NCBI RefSeq assembly: GCF_002979455.1
Contig: NZ_PCOU01000012.1
Span: forward strand, 62,001 to 126,000
DNA length: 64,000 bases
DNA from: Chryseobacterium sp. MYb7
Lineage (GTDB): Bacteria > Bacteroidota > Bacteroidia > Flavobacteriales > Weeksellaceae
Reading direction: 5' to 3'
Position 1 is the first letter of the stretch. Each line of letters begins with the position of its first letter. The notes beneath the pieces are model-generated. The model was not told the origin of the DNA. It ran no database searches and saw nothing but the letters and a program-made list of their open reading frames with translations. Below, piece by piece: positions 45,101 to 52,681 of this stretch. The position numbers were made by a program, and so were the translations under genes.

Positions 45101-45609
45101 TTAATTTCCTGTATCCCGGAATATGGTCGGGAGCTTTGCTGTCAAATTATATAGGAAGGCCGATTAATCTGCTTTTTGATGCTGCCTCTACTTCCAATCG
45201 TATGATTGCTTTTCATGATAATAATGATCCTTATTTTGGAATGAATTGCAGATGTGTAAAAATGAATTTTGATACCAATGGAGAAGAATTGGGGCCAATT
45301 CCTAAAGATCAGATTACTTCATTACCCGCTGCATTCAAGCCTTCAAATATTTTCAGTAGTAAAAAAGTAGTGGAAACAAAAACTGAAGAAAATAAAATAG
45401 TTTTATTACCTAATCCCGTAAAAGATCTTCTGTATATAAAAGCAACCGAAAATAAAATATACCAATATCAGATCTATTCTATATCCGGACAGAGAGTTCA
45501 GATAGGTAAGTTTGAAGATGGAAAGATAGACGTTTCTAGTCTTGTTTCAGGAGAATATATGGTGATCATTAATAATTCCGAAGCTGTTATTAAAATCATT
45601 AAAAGATAA
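42145..45609 (+). CDS. Large two-repeat T9SS-secreted surface protein
   Basis: A 1154-residue exported protein (signal to about 26). It contains two diverged copies of a ~450-residue module. Each has WSWHIWVTD, MDRNLG, YQWGRKDP, DPCP-x-GWRIP and a closing C-R-C motif (NGCRCIKD and MNCRCVKM). The first spans about 75-560 and the second about 590-1060. The last ~75 residues (LLPNPVKDLLYI to IKIIKR) form a type A T9SS sorting domain. The modules resemble the 'major paralogous domain' surface proteins of Fibrobacter/Bacteroidetes. It is probably an adhesin or surface-layer component; no catalytic motif is seen. Confidence 0.82.
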   Translation: MKKPVLKKIAAIICLVLVCICSTNAIEFKKRENLTEKRRSIDQDTIIPRNSDNSTKTNTQKVYFDGKDWAKAPNSYFFDPKQNSDGLYIPVRKAYIMWKYDKFLGGLGVPPGNVTADVLWEDNPGLIKSGTSYLLEILGTGENAKIKVPINKSKEGNAVIALKINDEIFWSWHIWVTDNPENGSSYKSFPGVSRQKSDGTVELIPDSEWRWMDRNLGAVGSSITGTEWNKNGGLLYQWGRKDPIPPLALKGNDFYEVSGSIGRVRHRGAKNLIGAITIDDLRKLVLLSNAEVNNNIKLSIKNPLSLIYVYKNDNSGPAYYNNNAALMVNWFGKSTSLPDSKLSELNLWSDNSQGKIGINYNLDNNARPYRDKSSYDPCPNGWRIPSVLVANLASQAYVDDIRIDFSPFGVRTNMGKSTFENNKYHVIKPTDANTPAYMKGFKLYANTGFDLSNVNGFNMGIFPGTGQLGLTVHQGQYTDQHHTGLWTATMMKHFDSSPNVGARALFMVPDKDQPDVSDPAFPSVKGRYWYMPLAGGETSGANGCRCIKDPLYIVNNYDFPTEFIEPTVEYREGINNPNTYQMVKSATATNLEIPVSKAFSVQSEVLNNEEILSGTNFNNLKANVLWTTNTGLISKVVIPNNSPVSLSDISNVKIVVTVNPNQSGNAVITLHNGSIANPVYWSWHIWVTDTEIASKKYTTELPNTTVTNYINYTGKGDVLQTEFMDRNLGGTEAFPMVANPLAPTTDELLKIRNAVGLQYQWGRKDPLPSFQYADGTSYTVFLGNTADDGSVSYTTLTPAAYNNLQGNYIIPFNTYTNAANANVLSTDKIADRISKVLLFSVRNPLVYMVPSTLAPYNSSVPLYTNGTDWLANEPNLAADRWGRATKKSPFDPCPAGWRIPDLTGVSITAYQDFGITPWYKKDKNVATSYTIASDYLGTRVRNSINSTMGYIFSNPAYPVGNYPNSGSRGFRSVTANQTATGTYNTINFLYPGIWSGALLSNYIGRPINLLFDAASTSNRMIAFHDNNDPYFGMNCRCVKMNFDTNGEELGPIPKDQITSLPAAFKPSNIFSSKKVVETKTEENKIVLLPNPVKDLLYIKATENKIYQYQIYSISGQRVQIGKFEDGKIDVSSLVSGEYMVIINNSEAVIKIIKR

Positions 45610-45708
45610 ATTAGATTTTTATAGAACATTAATAGAAAGGAAAATAAAATTGTATATAAGTATTTGAAAATTCATAATTTTGAGCACACATTCAAGATGA
45701 TATGTAAA

Positions 45709-45749
45709 AAAAGGAAAGAGAACAAACCTATGTTTTCTTTCCCTTTTTT
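45709..45749 (+). terminator. Terminator after the surface protein gene
   Basis: The stem GGAAAGAGAAC (45713-45723) / GTTTTCTTTCC (45732-45742), with one G-U pair, is followed by six T residues. Confidence 0.8.
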
Positions 45750-45772
45750 AATAAAAAATTTAGAGAAACACT

Positions 45773-46921
45773 ATGAAGATTAGAAAGATCGTTCAAAACT
45801 TTAATATCAAGATTTTTATCTACTTTCTGATAATTATAACAGCCATTTATACCCTTGCATTTACATGGATATTCAATCTTAAAGATGACGGATATATCCT
45901 TGCAGACTGGCTTATCAACTATCAGGATGGCGGTTTTAAAAGAAGAGGACTATCGGGAAGCTTTTTCTTTATTTTACAGGATCTTACAGGGATAAGACTT
46001 AATTATATCGTTTATTTTTTTCAGTTTTTAATTATTAGCGGATTTTTCGTGGTGTATACAAGGCTCATAAAATATAAACTCACAGATTTTCTTTATCTGT
46101 CGCTTCTGCTTTCTGCTATTGGTTTTGTGGGGCTTTTGAATACAGTAACCTATGTAGGAAAAAAAGAATTTATCGTATTTCTTTTGTTTGCTTCTTTTAC
46201 CTATCTATTAGACAATGATAAGCTTTCCCGCGCTAAAGAATATGTTTTTTGTATACTGCTTTTCGTAAGTACATTATTACATGAAGTAACATTGTTTTAT
46301 GTACCCTATTTCGCCATTGCACTGTATCTGAAAACAGGAAAGCTGGAGTATACCAGATACGTAAAATACTTTATATCCGTAGGAATTCCTACCTTACTCA
46401 TCATGCTTTTCGGTAAAAATGTAAACGAAGGAATGTCTCTTGAGATTTTGAGCAAAAGAGGAGTTCACCCCACCTATGGGATTTTTTATTGGAATATAGA
46501 CGAAAGACAATATATAAAAGAACATATCAATGAATATAAGCTCTATTTTATAAGTTTGGCGATCAGTATTTTTCATATAGAGTATTATTTAAAATATCTA
46601 AATGGCCGAAAGTTTTTATCTATATTGCTCATAGGGGCATTTTTGTTCTCATTTCCACTTTTTTACCTTGCCATAGACTGGGGAAGATGGATGTACATTC
46701 ATATGATGCTTATGATTGTACTTTTTACCCTGATGTTAAGACTTGGAGGGTCAATATACGCCTATGAACCTATTGTTAAAAACAAAAAATTTTATATAAC
46801 ATTAGGCATTATCGTTCTTTCATTACTATACAGAGTAGAAATGTCCGGATATGGTTTTACATTCGAAGGAATACTCTACAGAGCCTTTGTTGCTCCCCTG
46901 GAATTGCTAAATAAAATTTAA
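45773..46921 (+). CDS. Polytopic membrane protein, possibly GT-C-like
   Basis: A 382-residue protein with about ten helices. The first extracytoplasmic loop contains ADWLINYQDGGFKRRGLSG, a pattern I associate with membrane proteins of surface polysaccharide loci. A later loop has IDWGRWMYIHMMLM. It is not clearly homologous to the 38.7-kb protein, but the topology is similar. It stands alone between the surface protein terminator and topA. Confidence 0.7.
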   Translation: MKIRKIVQNFNIKIFIYFLIIITAIYTLAFTWIFNLKDDGYILADWLINYQDGGFKRRGLSGSFFFILQDLTGIRLNYIVYFFQFLIISGFFVVYTRLIKYKLTDFLYLSLLLSAIGFVGLLNTVTYVGKKEFIVFLLFASFTYLLDNDKLSRAKEYVFCILLFVSTLLHEVTLFYVPYFAIALYLKTGKLEYTRYVKYFISVGIPTLLIMLFGKNVNEGMSLEILSKRGVHPTYGIFYWNIDERQYIKEHINEYKLYFISLAISIFHIEYYLKYLNGRKFLSILLIGAFLFSFPLFYLAIDWGRWMYIHMMLMIVLFTLMLRLGGSIYAYEPIVKNKKFYITLGIIVLSLLYRVEMSGYGFTFEGILYRAFVAPLELLNKI

Positions 46922-46950
46922 TTATAAAAAGTATATAAATAAAAAAGGTT

Positions 46951-46958
46951 TACTTTTG
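46951..46958 (+). promoter_or_regulatory. Promoter -7 box TACTTTTG of topA
   Basis: TACTTTTG matches TAnnTTTG, 19 bases before the ATG at 46977. A TTG -33 element at the usual spacing is not seen. Confidence 0.45.
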
Positions 46959-46976
46959 CAAAAATTTATAGTTAGA

Positions 46977-49550
46977 ATGTCGAAAAATTTAGTAATCGTA
47001 GAGTCCCCGGCAAAGGCTAAAACTATTCAGAAATATTTAGGAAAGGATTTTGAAGTGAAATCCAGTTTCGGGCATATCCGGGATCTTCCTAAAAAAGGAA
47101 TGGGGATAGACCTTACTACATTCAGTCCTGATTACGAAGTTTCAGCAGACAAAAAGAAATTGGTAACCGAATTAAAGGCTGCTGTAAAGAAAGCCGATAT
47201 GGTATGGCTCGCTTCCGATGAAGACCGCGAAGGGGAGGCTATTGCATGGCACCTGGCGGATGAATTGAAACTAAAGCCTGAAAACAGAAAAAGAATTGTT
47301 TTCCACGAGATTACCAAAAATGCCATTCTAAAAGCAATCGACAATCCAAGAGATATTGATCAGAATCTAGTGAATGCCCAGCAGGCAAGAAGAGTGCTGG
47401 ACAGGATTGTAGGTTTTGAAATGTCACCCGTTTTATGGAAAAAAGTAAAACCGGGACTTTCTGCAGGTAGAGTACAGTCTGTAGCAGTAAGACTAATTGT
47501 TGAAAGAGAAAAAGAGATTCGTGAGTTTACACCAAAAGCAAGCTTTAAACTTGATGGTATCTTTTTAAATAAAACAGAGCAGGAAATTGCTGCTAAACTG
47601 AAAAAAGACTTCGAAAAAGAAGAAGAAGCAGAAAAATTCCTGGAGCAGGCAAAAACTACAGAATTTAAAGTTCTGAATGTTGAAACCAAGCCTGGTACAC
47701 GTTCCGCTTCAGCGCCATTTACAACTTCCACATTACAACAGGAGGCTTCCTCAAGACTTGGGTACAATGTAACCAATACCATGCGTCTGGCACAAAGACT
47801 GTATGAAGAAGGATACATTACCTATATGAGAACAGACTCCGTAAACCTTTCTCAGGAAGCTATTGAAGGAGCAAAAAAACAAATTATATCAGAATATGGA
47901 GCAGAATATTCTTCTCCAAGAAATTATACCACGAAATCTGCTTCAGCACAGGAAGCTCACGAAGCCATCCGTCCTACAGATTTTGGAGTAAAAAATGTAG
48001 CTGATGCACAATTAAACAGATTGTATCAGTTAATCTATAGAAGAACACTGGCTTCTCAGATGGCCAATGCCAAAATTGAAAAAACAGTGATCGAAATTGG
48101 TAATGCATCATTGCAACATCATTTTGAAGCACAGGGAGAAGTAATCATTTTTGACGGTTTCCTGAAAGCTTACGGTATTGTAAAAACTGAAGAAGATGAT
48201 GAAGAGAACAATGATAAACTATTACCGAAAGTAAGTGTAGGTGAGGTATTAAATTATAAAACCATTACTGCTACCGAAAAATTCACCAGACCAAGTGCAC
48301 GATACACCGAAGCAGGATTGGTTAGAAAACTCGAAGAATTAGGAATTGGTAGACCATCTACCTATGCTCCTACAATTCAGACCATCCAAAACAGAGAGTA
48401 TGTAGATAAGAGAGAAATTGAACCACATACCCGCGAGGTGATCAAAATGTCACTGGTAAAAGATAAGATTAAAAAGGTCGTTCTTGAAGAAAAATTCGGG
48501 GGTGATAAAAATAAATTCATTCCTACAGATATCGGTGAAGTTGTAAATGACTTCTTAACAGATAACTTTAGAGAAATTCTGGACTATGGTTTCACCGCAA
48601 GAGTAGAAGAAAGCTTTGACGAAATTGCGAGTGGTGACCAGAAATGGAAAGAAATGATGACGAATTTCTACTCAAAATTCCATCCAAGAATTGAAGATGT
48701 AGAAGAAAATGCTGACCGTGCCACCGGAGACCGTTTATTAGGAATAGATCCAAAGACAGGTAAAAATGTTCATGCAAGAATCGGAAGATTTGGGGCAATG
48801 ATCCAGATTGGAGAAACAGATGATGAAGAAAAACCAGTTTTTGCATCATTAATGACTGGTCAGAATATCGCTACCATTACTTTTGAAGAAGCTTTAGAAT
48901 TGTTCAAATTGCCATTTGATCTGAGTGAGGTTGACGGGCAGCCAGTTTCCGTAGGAGTTGGAAGATTTGGTCCTTATGTGAAGTGGGGAGAAACTTACAT
49001 CAGTATTCCGAAAGGGGAAGATCCGCTTTCTGTAGATCAGAAACGTGCAGAAGAAATTATCAATGAAAAGAAAGTCGCTGATGCTCCAATTGCTACGTAT
49101 AAAGGGGAACCCGTAACAAAAGGAACAGGAAGATTTGGCCCGTTTATCAAATACAAAGCTATTTTTGTAAATGTTCCTAAGAAATATGATTTTGAAAATC
49201 TTTCGCAAAGTGATATCAACGAGCTGATTGATGCTAAACTTGAAAAAGAAGCCAACCGATATATCCAGCAGTGGGAAAAAGAAAAAATTTCTATTGAAAA
49301 TGGAAGATGGGGGCCTTTCATCAAGTTCGGAAAAGCCATGTTCAAAATTCCGAAGAAAGCAGACGATACCAAATACGACGCCGATGAGTTGAAAGAACTT
49401 TCTTTAGATGAGGTTAAAAAATGGATTACAGATCAAGATCCTAAAGCCTTCGCAGAAAAGAAAAAACCTGCAGCCAAAAAAGCAACTGCTGCCAAGAAAA
49501 CTACAACAGCGAAAAAACCTGCGGCTAAGAAACCGGCAGCTAAGAAATAA
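46977..49550 (+). CDS. topA: DNA topoisomerase I
   Basis: A type IA topoisomerase of 857 residues that relaxes negative supercoils. The Toprim domain has VIVESPAKAKTI and the metal triad in SDEDREGE. The active-site Tyr283 is in TYMRTDS. Four C-terminal topoisomerase repeats read RFGAMIQ, RFGPYVK, RFGPFIK and RWGPFIK, in place of zinc fingers. The final ~35 residues are a Lys/Ala/Pro tail of AAKK-type repeats, like histone H1-like tails and probably DNA-binding. The in-frame TTG at 46956 lies inside the -7 box, so ATG 46977 is the start. Confidence 0.97.
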   Translation: MSKNLVIVESPAKAKTIQKYLGKDFEVKSSFGHIRDLPKKGMGIDLTTFSPDYEVSADKKKLVTELKAAVKKADMVWLASDEDREGEAIAWHLADELKLKPENRKRIVFHEITKNAILKAIDNPRDIDQNLVNAQQARRVLDRIVGFEMSPVLWKKVKPGLSAGRVQSVAVRLIVEREKEIREFTPKASFKLDGIFLNKTEQEIAAKLKKDFEKEEEAEKFLEQAKTTEFKVLNVETKPGTRSASAPFTTSTLQQEASSRLGYNVTNTMRLAQRLYEEGYITYMRTDSVNLSQEAIEGAKKQIISEYGAEYSSPRNYTTKSASAQEAHEAIRPTDFGVKNVADAQLNRLYQLIYRRTLASQMANAKIEKTVIEIGNASLQHHFEAQGEVIIFDGFLKAYGIVKTEEDDEENNDKLLPKVSVGEVLNYKTITATEKFTRPSARYTEAGLVRKLEELGIGRPSTYAPTIQTIQNREYVDKREIEPHTREVIKMSLVKDKIKKVVLEEKFGGDKNKFIPTDIGEVVNDFLTDNFREILDYGFTARVEESFDEIASGDQKWKEMMTNFYSKFHPRIEDVEENADRATGDRLLGIDPKTGKNVHARIGRFGAMIQIGETDDEEKPVFASLMTGQNIATITFEEALELFKLPFDLSEVDGQPVSVGVGRFGPYVKWGETYISIPKGEDPLSVDQKRAEEIINEKKVADAPIATYKGEPVTKGTGRFGPFIKYKAIFVNVPKKYDFENLSQSDINELIDAKLEKEANRYIQQWEKEKISIENGRWGPFIKFGKAMFKIPKKADDTKYDADELKELSLDEVKKWITDQDPKAFAEKKKPAAKKATAAKKTTTAKKPAAKKPAAKK

Positions 49551-49570
49551 ATAGTCTTTAATACAATATG

Positions 49571-49600
49571 AAAAGCACAGATTTTAATCTGTGCTTTTTT
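49571..49600 (+). terminator. Terminator of topA
   Basis: The 13-base perfect inverted repeat AAAAGCACAGATT / AATCTGTGCTTTT (49571-49598), with a TT loop, is followed by T residues. Confidence 0.85.
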
Positions 49601-49873
49601 CATTGATAATCAGTTGAAAAAATATAAAACTGTACATGATGAATGTTAAATAAATTTCCCAACTTAGGGAGTTAACCTCGCGGATGGTGATGGTTACTAA
49701 GCTCTAAGTATAAATACGGAAATTGAAATTCCAGTACTAAGACTGTGATATACAGTGTTTTAATTCTCTAGCTTTACACCGTAATATTACAAAAGGTGGA
49801 GCTCAGAAACCACTTTAAAAACGAGGCGGATTCTGAAAAGCCAAACGAGTAAGAAAACTAAAACTATCAAATC
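49601..49873 (+). promoter_or_regulatory. Long non-coding leader of the six-Cys protein gene
   Basis: This is a 273-base stretch with no open frame longer than a few codons. It contains CTTAG (49663-49667) with TAACC (49673-49677) pairing to GGTTA-CTAAG (49692-49701) around a bulge, and ACTGT (49742-49746) / ACAGT (49752-49756). A GGTGG...CCACT pair lies near 49797-49816. It may be a structured 5' UTR. It does not match a riboswitch that I know. Confidence 0.4.
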
Positions 49874-50248
49874 ATGGCAGAATTTAATTTTAGCGAAGAA
49901 GCTATCTCAAATGCATTAGAAGCAGCAAAAAGATCAAACGAAGACAGTCAGGCAAATCTTCGTTCATCAGGAAAAGATTCAGATCTAAGCCTTGCGAGAG
50001 CAAGCGCAGGGTATCTACTTGTAACAGCAGAGTGTATCTCCATTACTGTTGAAAACAACAAAGTTTGTATCAATTTACCTCTAGGTTTTGGGAAATATTG
50101 TTTCAGTATACCATTAAGTATTCCTAACGGAACAGCTGGTCAGGCTTGTTTGGCTATATGTACAACTTGGGGAATTCCAACAGGAGTTAGAGTTACTATT
50201 AATATAGCTGGAATAACGGTTATCAGCCAATCATTCGGAAAGTGCTAA
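49874..50248 (+). CDS. Orphan six-cysteine protein without signal peptide
   Basis: A 124-residue protein of unknown family. Residues 1-45 are hydrophilic and helical (FSEEAISNALEAAKRSNED...). The remainder is a compact beta-rich, Gly/Ile/Thr-rich part with Cys at 54, 65, 76, 92, 96 and 124. There is no signal peptide. A leader-like N-terminus before a Cys-rich hydrophobic core is reminiscent of peptide natural-product or bacteriocin precursors. However, no processing enzyme is adjacent, and a plain structural protein is possible. It has its own terminator and a long leader. Confidence 0.7.
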   Translation: MAEFNFSEEAISNALEAAKRSNEDSQANLRSSGKDSDLSLARASAGYLLVTAECISITVENNKVCINLPLGFGKYCFSIPLSIPNGTAGQACLAICTTWGIPTGVRVTINIAGITVISQSFGKC

Positions 50249-50275
50249 TTACTTAGTACCCGAATTAGAATAAAA

Positions 50276-50310
50276 AGTCCGTCTCATATAGCATGTGAGG
50301 CGGATTTTTT
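50276..50310 (+). terminator. Terminator after the six-Cys protein gene
   Basis: The stem TCCGTCTCA (50278-50286) / TGAGGCGGA (50296-50304), with one G-U pair, is followed by a T-run. Confidence 0.8.
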
Positions 50311-50402
50311 ATTCTATAAATAATCTTAATGAAAATTAACGACAAACATCAAGATATCATGTTAACAAGATTTGGAAAATAAAAGGACGGCTTAATAATG
50401 GT

Positions 50403-50924
50403 TTATCTTTTTGTTTTTATGAAAATACTTATTTCAAATTTTTCTTTCACCGGAATTCCATAAATGCTAGCAGATTCCCATGTATTTAATTCTTTTAATT
50501 TGAAGACAGTTTCAATAGATTTTTTAGTCTCCTGATCAGTATATTTAAGTATTTCAATATTTTCTAATTTATTTTCTGTACCAATGGTGACGAGAATACG
50601 GTTTTCACCAGTTGTAGCATTCTTTGGGAGTTTTAAATTATTAAACAAAACCACTCTGAAATTAGAAATTCCTTTTGGGAATTTTGCATAGATTGTCATT
50701 ATATCCCTGTCATCTATACATTCTTTATTTTTTTCTTGTTTACATTTTTCTAAGCTTTTCTCAATTGCTGAATTTATTTCCCGAATTTTTGCTGAATCCT
50801 TTTCATTTGTTGGAAATACTTTTATGTTTTCTATTCCTGGTGAAAGAAAATAAGTAATTGAATGATATTTTGAAATACAACTTACACGAAAAAGAGTAGA
50901 TATTAGCAGGTATATATTTTTCAT
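50403..50924 (-). CDS. Exported protein with TonB-C-like C-terminus
   Basis: A 173-residue protein with a short hydrophobic N-terminus (MKNIYLLISTLFRVSC) that may be a lipoprotein signal ending at Cys16. The C-terminal 60 residues (ENIEILKYTDQETKKSIETVFKL ... ASIYGIPVKEKFEISIF) follow the spacing of the TonB C-terminal beta-alpha-beta fold. Its upstream sequence repeats that of the neighbouring duplicated genes, so it shares their promoter context. Function is unknown. It is the last gene of the minus-strand accessory array. Confidence 0.65.
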   Translation of the reverse strand: MKNIYLLISTLFRVSCISKYHSITYFLSPGIENIKVFPTNEKDSAKIREINSAIEKSLEKCKQEKNKECIDDRDIMTIYAKFPKGISNFRVVLFNNLKLPKNATTGENRILVTIGTENKLENIEILKYTDQETKKSIETVFKLKELNTWESASIYGIPVKEKFEISIFIKTKR

Positions 50925-50943
50925 AGTCTGTGTTTAGAAAATA

Positions 50944-50965
50944 AAACCTCCAAACTTGGAGGTTT
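50944..50965 (-). terminator. Hairpin terminator copy 1
   Basis: AAACCTCCAA / TTGGAGGTTT with a two-base loop is followed by T-rich sequence on the minus strand. It is one of three near-identical hairpins, each placed just after a gene of the array. Confidence 0.7.
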
Positions 50966-50968
50966 ATT

Positions 50969-51507
50969 TTATTGTTTTATTAATGTCATTTCACCTTTAG
51001 GCATTTCATTATATGGCGAACATCCAGTCTCGTCTGTAATCAATTCCTGTTCAGAATAGTAAATGTAATGCATTTGGGTTTTCTGAGGATTTTCAAAATT
51101 AAGAACTATCTGACCCCCCTGCAGAGATCAGAAAAATAAAATCTTAATTTGTTTTTACTTGTACTGTTTACAAATCCTAAACTTGTAACTTTAACATCTT
51201 TATCTACTAAATTGTAAGTAGAATATAATTGATTTCCATTTCCGTCTAACATTTTATATCTTCCCAAAAGCCTATCCTGATAATATTTACCTATAGGTTC
51301 TAATTCCTTTACTTTTACAAAAGTAATGATGAAAGTTCTATTATTGAACACTCCTTGCCATGTTCCTTCATATGCATTTAGATCACCACTAATATCTTTA
51401 TAATATGCTCCTTCAATGTGAAACCCCTTTGTTCCTAATGGAATAATTTGTTGTTGAGCATTGCAACTAATACAAATAAAGCTAAGTATAAATAATATAT
51501 TTTTCAT
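50969..51507 (-). pseudogene. Frameshifted copy of the DUF6705-like exported protein
   Basis: The open frame from 51507 stops at 51106, after LCRGVR. The intact neighbour has GACCTCCCCTGCAG where this copy has GACCCCCCTGCAG (51112-51124), one base fewer. Restoring the base lets the frame continue through the conserved C-terminus to the same ending (MTLIKQ) at 50969. The signal peptide MKNILFILSFICISCNAQ is intact. The shift is at a C6 run, so decay, phase variation or sequencing error are all possible. Confidence 0.75.
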
Positions 51508-51520
51508 AGTCTGTATTTAG

Positions 51521-51554
51521 AAAATAGAACCTCCAAATTTGGAGGTTCTATTTT
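51521..51554 (-). terminator. Hairpin terminator copy 2, a 34-base perfect palindrome
   Basis: An uninterrupted palindrome of 17-base arms (AAAATAGAACCTCCAAA and its reverse complement) lies directly after the intact DUF6705-like gene, overlapping its stop codon by two bases. It is followed by A/T-rich sequence. Confidence 0.75.
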
Positions 51555-52092
51555 ATTGCTTTATTAGTGTCATTTCACCTTTAGGCATTTCATTATATGG
51601 CGAACATCCAGTCTCATCTGTAATCAATTCCTGTTCAGAATAGTATATATAATGTATTTGGGTTTTCTGAGGATTTTCAAAATTAAGAACTATCTGACCT
51701 CCCCTGCAGAGATCAGAAAAATAAAATCTTAATTTGTCTTTAGTTGTACTGTTTACAAATCCTAAACTTTTTACTTTGGCTTTATCCTCTGGTAGATTTA
51801 CTGTAGAATATAATTGTGTTCCATTTGTATCTAACATTTTATATCTTCCTATAATTCTATCCTGATAATATTTGTCATAAGGTTCATAATATTTTATTTT
51901 ACTAAATGTAATTATAAATGTTTTATTTTCAAAAACTCCTTTCCATGTTCCTATATAAGGAGTTAAATCATTATCTAGATCTTTGTAATATGTTCCCTCT
52001 ACTGGCCATCCTTTTGTTTCCAATGGGATTATTTGTTGTTGAGCTTTACAACTAATACAAATAAAGCTAAGTATAAATAAAATATTTTTCAT
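51553..52092 (-). CDS. DUF6705-like exported protein, intact copy
   Basis: A 179-residue protein with signal/lipobox-like N-terminus MKNILFILSFICISCKAQ. The body is predicted as beta-rich, with a WKGVFENKTFIITFSK segment, YYQDRIIGRYKM and a C-terminal SDLCRGG ... DETGCSPYNEMPKGEMTLIKQ. Small Flavobacteriia proteins of this kind (DUF6705) have no known function. It is a tandem duplicate of the frameshifted neighbour. Position downstream of a JAMM-type lipoprotein suggests an accessory or immunity-like role, which is speculative. Confidence 0.75.
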   Translation of the reverse strand: MKNILFILSFICISCKAQQQIIPLETKGWPVEGTYYKDLDNDLTPYIGTWKGVFENKTFIITFSKIKYYEPYDKYYQDRIIGRYKMLDTNGTQLYSTVNLPEDKAKVKSLGFVNSTTKDKLRFYFSDLCRGGQIVLNFENPQKTQIHYIYYSEQELITDETGCSPYNEMPKGEMTLIKQ

Positions 52093-52106
52093 AATCTGTA
52101 TTTATA

Positions 52107-52136
52107 AATAAAACCTCCAATTTTGAAGGTTTTATT
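52107..52136 (-). terminator. Hairpin terminator copy 3
   Basis: AAAACCTCCAA (52110-52120) pairs imperfectly with TTGAAGGTTTT (52123-52133), with a T-rich run after it on the minus strand. It is the third member of the hairpin series between array genes. Confidence 0.65.
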
Positions 52137-52158
52137 TTATTGTTTTGGCAGTATTCAA

Positions 52159-52644
52159 TTATTGAGGTCCTCCATTTTTATTTGTTAAACCGTTTATATC
52201 CCAAAACGTAATTTTTTTTATAATTAAATTTTTATAAAAATTTTCAGCAGTTGGATTCCAAAACCAATGATATTGATTAATAATTGCTGTTGCTTGTTGA
52301 AAGTCAAATGTTTGGGTGAAATATATATCAATGTAGGGGTTAGCATAATCTTTTTTGCGAATTTCTGACCTTGTTTCAGCATCACCGACAAACATCAATC
52401 TTAAATATCCACTATCAGGATAATAAGATTGTATTGACAAGTTATTTTGAGATAGGTTTTGTAAAAAGACTGAAAGAGGCTGATTATAATAATTTGTTTT
52501 ATTAGGAATGATATTATTTAAATTACTTATGATTTGACCGTAAAAATTAGGATAATCTACCATAGTAATTGGTTGACTTGTCTGCGATTTAAAAAAAGTA
52601 GAAAAAGATGTAATTAATAATATACTTAAAAATATTCTTTTCAT
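52159..52644 (-). CDS. Small exported protein, duplicated pair member A
   Basis: A 161-residue protein starting at MKRIFLSILLITSF (an upstream ATG at 52668 would add eight residues before the signal). Shared blocks with its upstream neighbour are DYPNFY, NNIIPNKTNYYNQPLS, VGDAETRS and HWFWNPTAENFYKNLIIKKI. No domain is recognised. The tandem pair, both exported, sits just after the JAMM-type lipoprotein gene, consistent with immunity or accessory proteins. Confidence 0.75.
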   Translation of the reverse strand: MKRIFLSILLITSFSTFFKSQTSQPITMVDYPNFYGQIISNLNNIIPNKTNYYNQPLSVFLQNLSQNNLSIQSYYPDSGYLRLMFVGDAETRSEIRKKDYANPYIDIYFTQTFDFQQATAIINQYHWFWNPTAENFYKNLIIKKITFWDINGLTNKNGGPQ

Positions 52645-52681
52645 AATTAATGTCGAAAATAAACCCAAAAATTGTTGTTTG

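Noticed and set aside
46956-46958. TTG start for topA
   Set aside because: It lies inside the -7 promoter box TACTTTTG; ATG 46977 gives the standard MSKNLVIVESPAKA start.
49601-49873. Known riboswitch or tRNA in the leader of the six-Cys protein gene
   Set aside because: Pairings are visible, but I could not match any tRNA or known riboswitch core; kept only as a possible structured leader.
49874-50248. Treating the six-Cys protein as a classical secreted protein
   Set aside because: The N-terminus is hydrophilic and has no signal peptide, so Sec export cannot be claimed.
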